Shown one piece after another: positions 63,216 through 64,000 of a stretch of DNA of 64,000 bases. The position numbers and the translations under genes are program-made. The first letter of the stretch is position 1; each line of letters begins with the position of its first letter. A model generated the notes under the pieces. That model saw only the letters and a program-made list of their open reading frames with translations, did no database searches and had not been told where the DNA came from. The DNA comes from CBDFMR01 sp965249765 (GTDB taxonomy: Bacteria > Bacteroidota > Bacteroidia > Chitinophagales > Saprospiraceae), in contig CBDFMR010000005.1 of the NCBI GenBank assembly GCA_965249765.1, positions 1,302,001 through 1,366,000 on the forward strand, written 5' to 3'.

Positions 63216-64000
63216 TCAAATAGTATGTCCATCAAAATATAGGAGAGAAGTGTTTAGTAAGAAAGTTGACTTGACACAAAAGAAAGTATGTAAAGGGATA
63301 GGCAAACCAGCATTATTGTTGATGATGACTTCATATTCCTGATCCACTTCTACCTCTTGTAGGCGACATCGCTGCCCTAGGTCCTTTCCTGACAGTACAA
63401 CGAATTCATAGAAAACACCGCCATTTACATTGAGAAGAAGTTGATCCGTTGCATATGGGTCCTGAAATGCGACAAATCCCTCCGATGAAGGATACGTCTC
63501 ATAAAAATGGACACCCTTTCCGCATAGAGAAGTCAGACGATCGTTGTAAGGATCAAATTTTACACCACCATGCACAACAAGTCTGAGACTCTTGAAGATG
63601 GAACTGATATCTGACGCATAGTTTTTCTCAAGTATACTATCGATAAACATCATGATCCAGGGAGTAATGCCACTTATCATCCTGAGGTCTGAATTACTGC
63701 ATATTTCTACTATGTGGTCTACTTTCTCTTTCCAGTCATCAATAGCATTGGTTCTGTAGTCAGGTAGGTGATTGAACCTCAACCACGCAGGTATCTCGTG
63801 GTTGACGATTCCTGATAATCGACCGAGCTTGTATCCATTTTTACGCTACAAGACAGGACTCCCAGAAAGGAAGAGCATCTTGCCATCAAAAATATCCATC
63901 AGGCCATGATGCATGCAGTAATAGATCACCGCATCACGAGCTGTACCCAGATGATAAGGAAGGCTGTCCCCGGTCAAAGGAATATACTTGACCCCTCCTG
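63216..64000 (-). pseudogene. GH3-family protein, in-frame TAG and missing C-terminus, cut by window end
   Basis: Resembles acyl-adenylating GH3 auxin-responsive enzymes: DAVIYYCMHHGLMDIFDGKM, then GRLSGIVNHEIPAWLRFNHL, and GVHFYETYPSSEGFVAFQDP. A TAG at 63846-63848 interrupts SGSPVL*RKNGYKLGRLSG, where relatives have Glu or Lys. After NNNAGL the normal C-terminal domain is lost and an unrelated 27-residue tail follows. A downstream ATG could begin at 63782, but it would miss the N-terminal domain. The gene continues past 64000. Confidence 0.75.

Noticed and set aside
6051..64000. TAG reassigned to an amino acid throughout
   Set aside because: dnaA, truA, glyA and tatC end in TAG at the right length; global reassignment would extend them.

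Overview
This 64 kb window is chromosomal DNA of a Bacteroidota bacterium, most likely a Saprospiria-like or other environmental lineage with type IX secretion. The evidence is internal. There is a PorX-type response regulator with a PglZ domain. Secreted proteins carry type A and type B T9SS C-terminal signals, and one has SprB repeats. Promoters match the Bacteroidota -7 box TAnnTTTG. The order bamD-rpoZ-coaBC-DUF4835 and a fused hisIE also fit the phylum. No rRNA, tRNA or CRISPR array was recognised.

Layout. 0.3-8.2 kb: dnaA, a frameshifted SDR gene, two periplasmic thioredoxin-like proteins, truA, a MORN/TonB lipoprotein gene broken by an in-frame amber codon, and glyA. 8.3-16 kb: an 806-residue OmpA/peptidoglycan-binding protein built from 23-residue repeats, an HD phosphohydrolase, porX, tatC and a cation exchanger. 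16-19.3 kb: a mobile-element island with a decayed transposase, a 118-bp perfect tandem duplication, an ORF-less group II intron, a choloylglycine-hydrolase-like Ntn amidase and an IS5-type element with an amber-split transposase. 19.4-26.5 kb: a complete histidine operon hisGDCBHAF-hisIE behind a His-codon leader peptide and an attenuator hairpin. 26.5-36.5 kb: a transposase fragment, 8-bp repeats, a HerA-like ATPase, T9SS cargo proteins, a DUF1573 lipoprotein and a thioredoxin-SPOR protein. 36.8-42.2 kb: fabH, efp, accB, accC and an MsbA-like ABC exporter. 42.2-56.3 kb: T9SS proteins including an M4 metalloprotease, a TylF-like methyltransferase, a 169-bp palindromic element, a NarL-type regulator with a nearby histidine kinase, a PLP enzyme, a DUF4407 protein and a family 9 glycosyltransferase. 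56.5-61.3 kb: an SPFH protein, then bamD-rpoZ-coaBC-DUF4835-purN. 61.3-64 kb: a membrane HExxH protein, a broken lipoprotein gene and a broken GH3-family gene that runs off the window.

Functional links. TatC, BamD, PorX and several sorting-signal proteins describe envelope export. FabH, AccB and AccC supply fatty acid synthesis. The his operon is a self-contained biosynthetic unit controlled by attenuation. A recurring theme is gene decay: at least six otherwise recognisable genes carry single-base indels or in-frame stops, and every in-frame stop identified is TAG. The same codon terminates intact genes such as dnaA, truA, glyA and tatC, so decay or sequence error is preferred over recoding.
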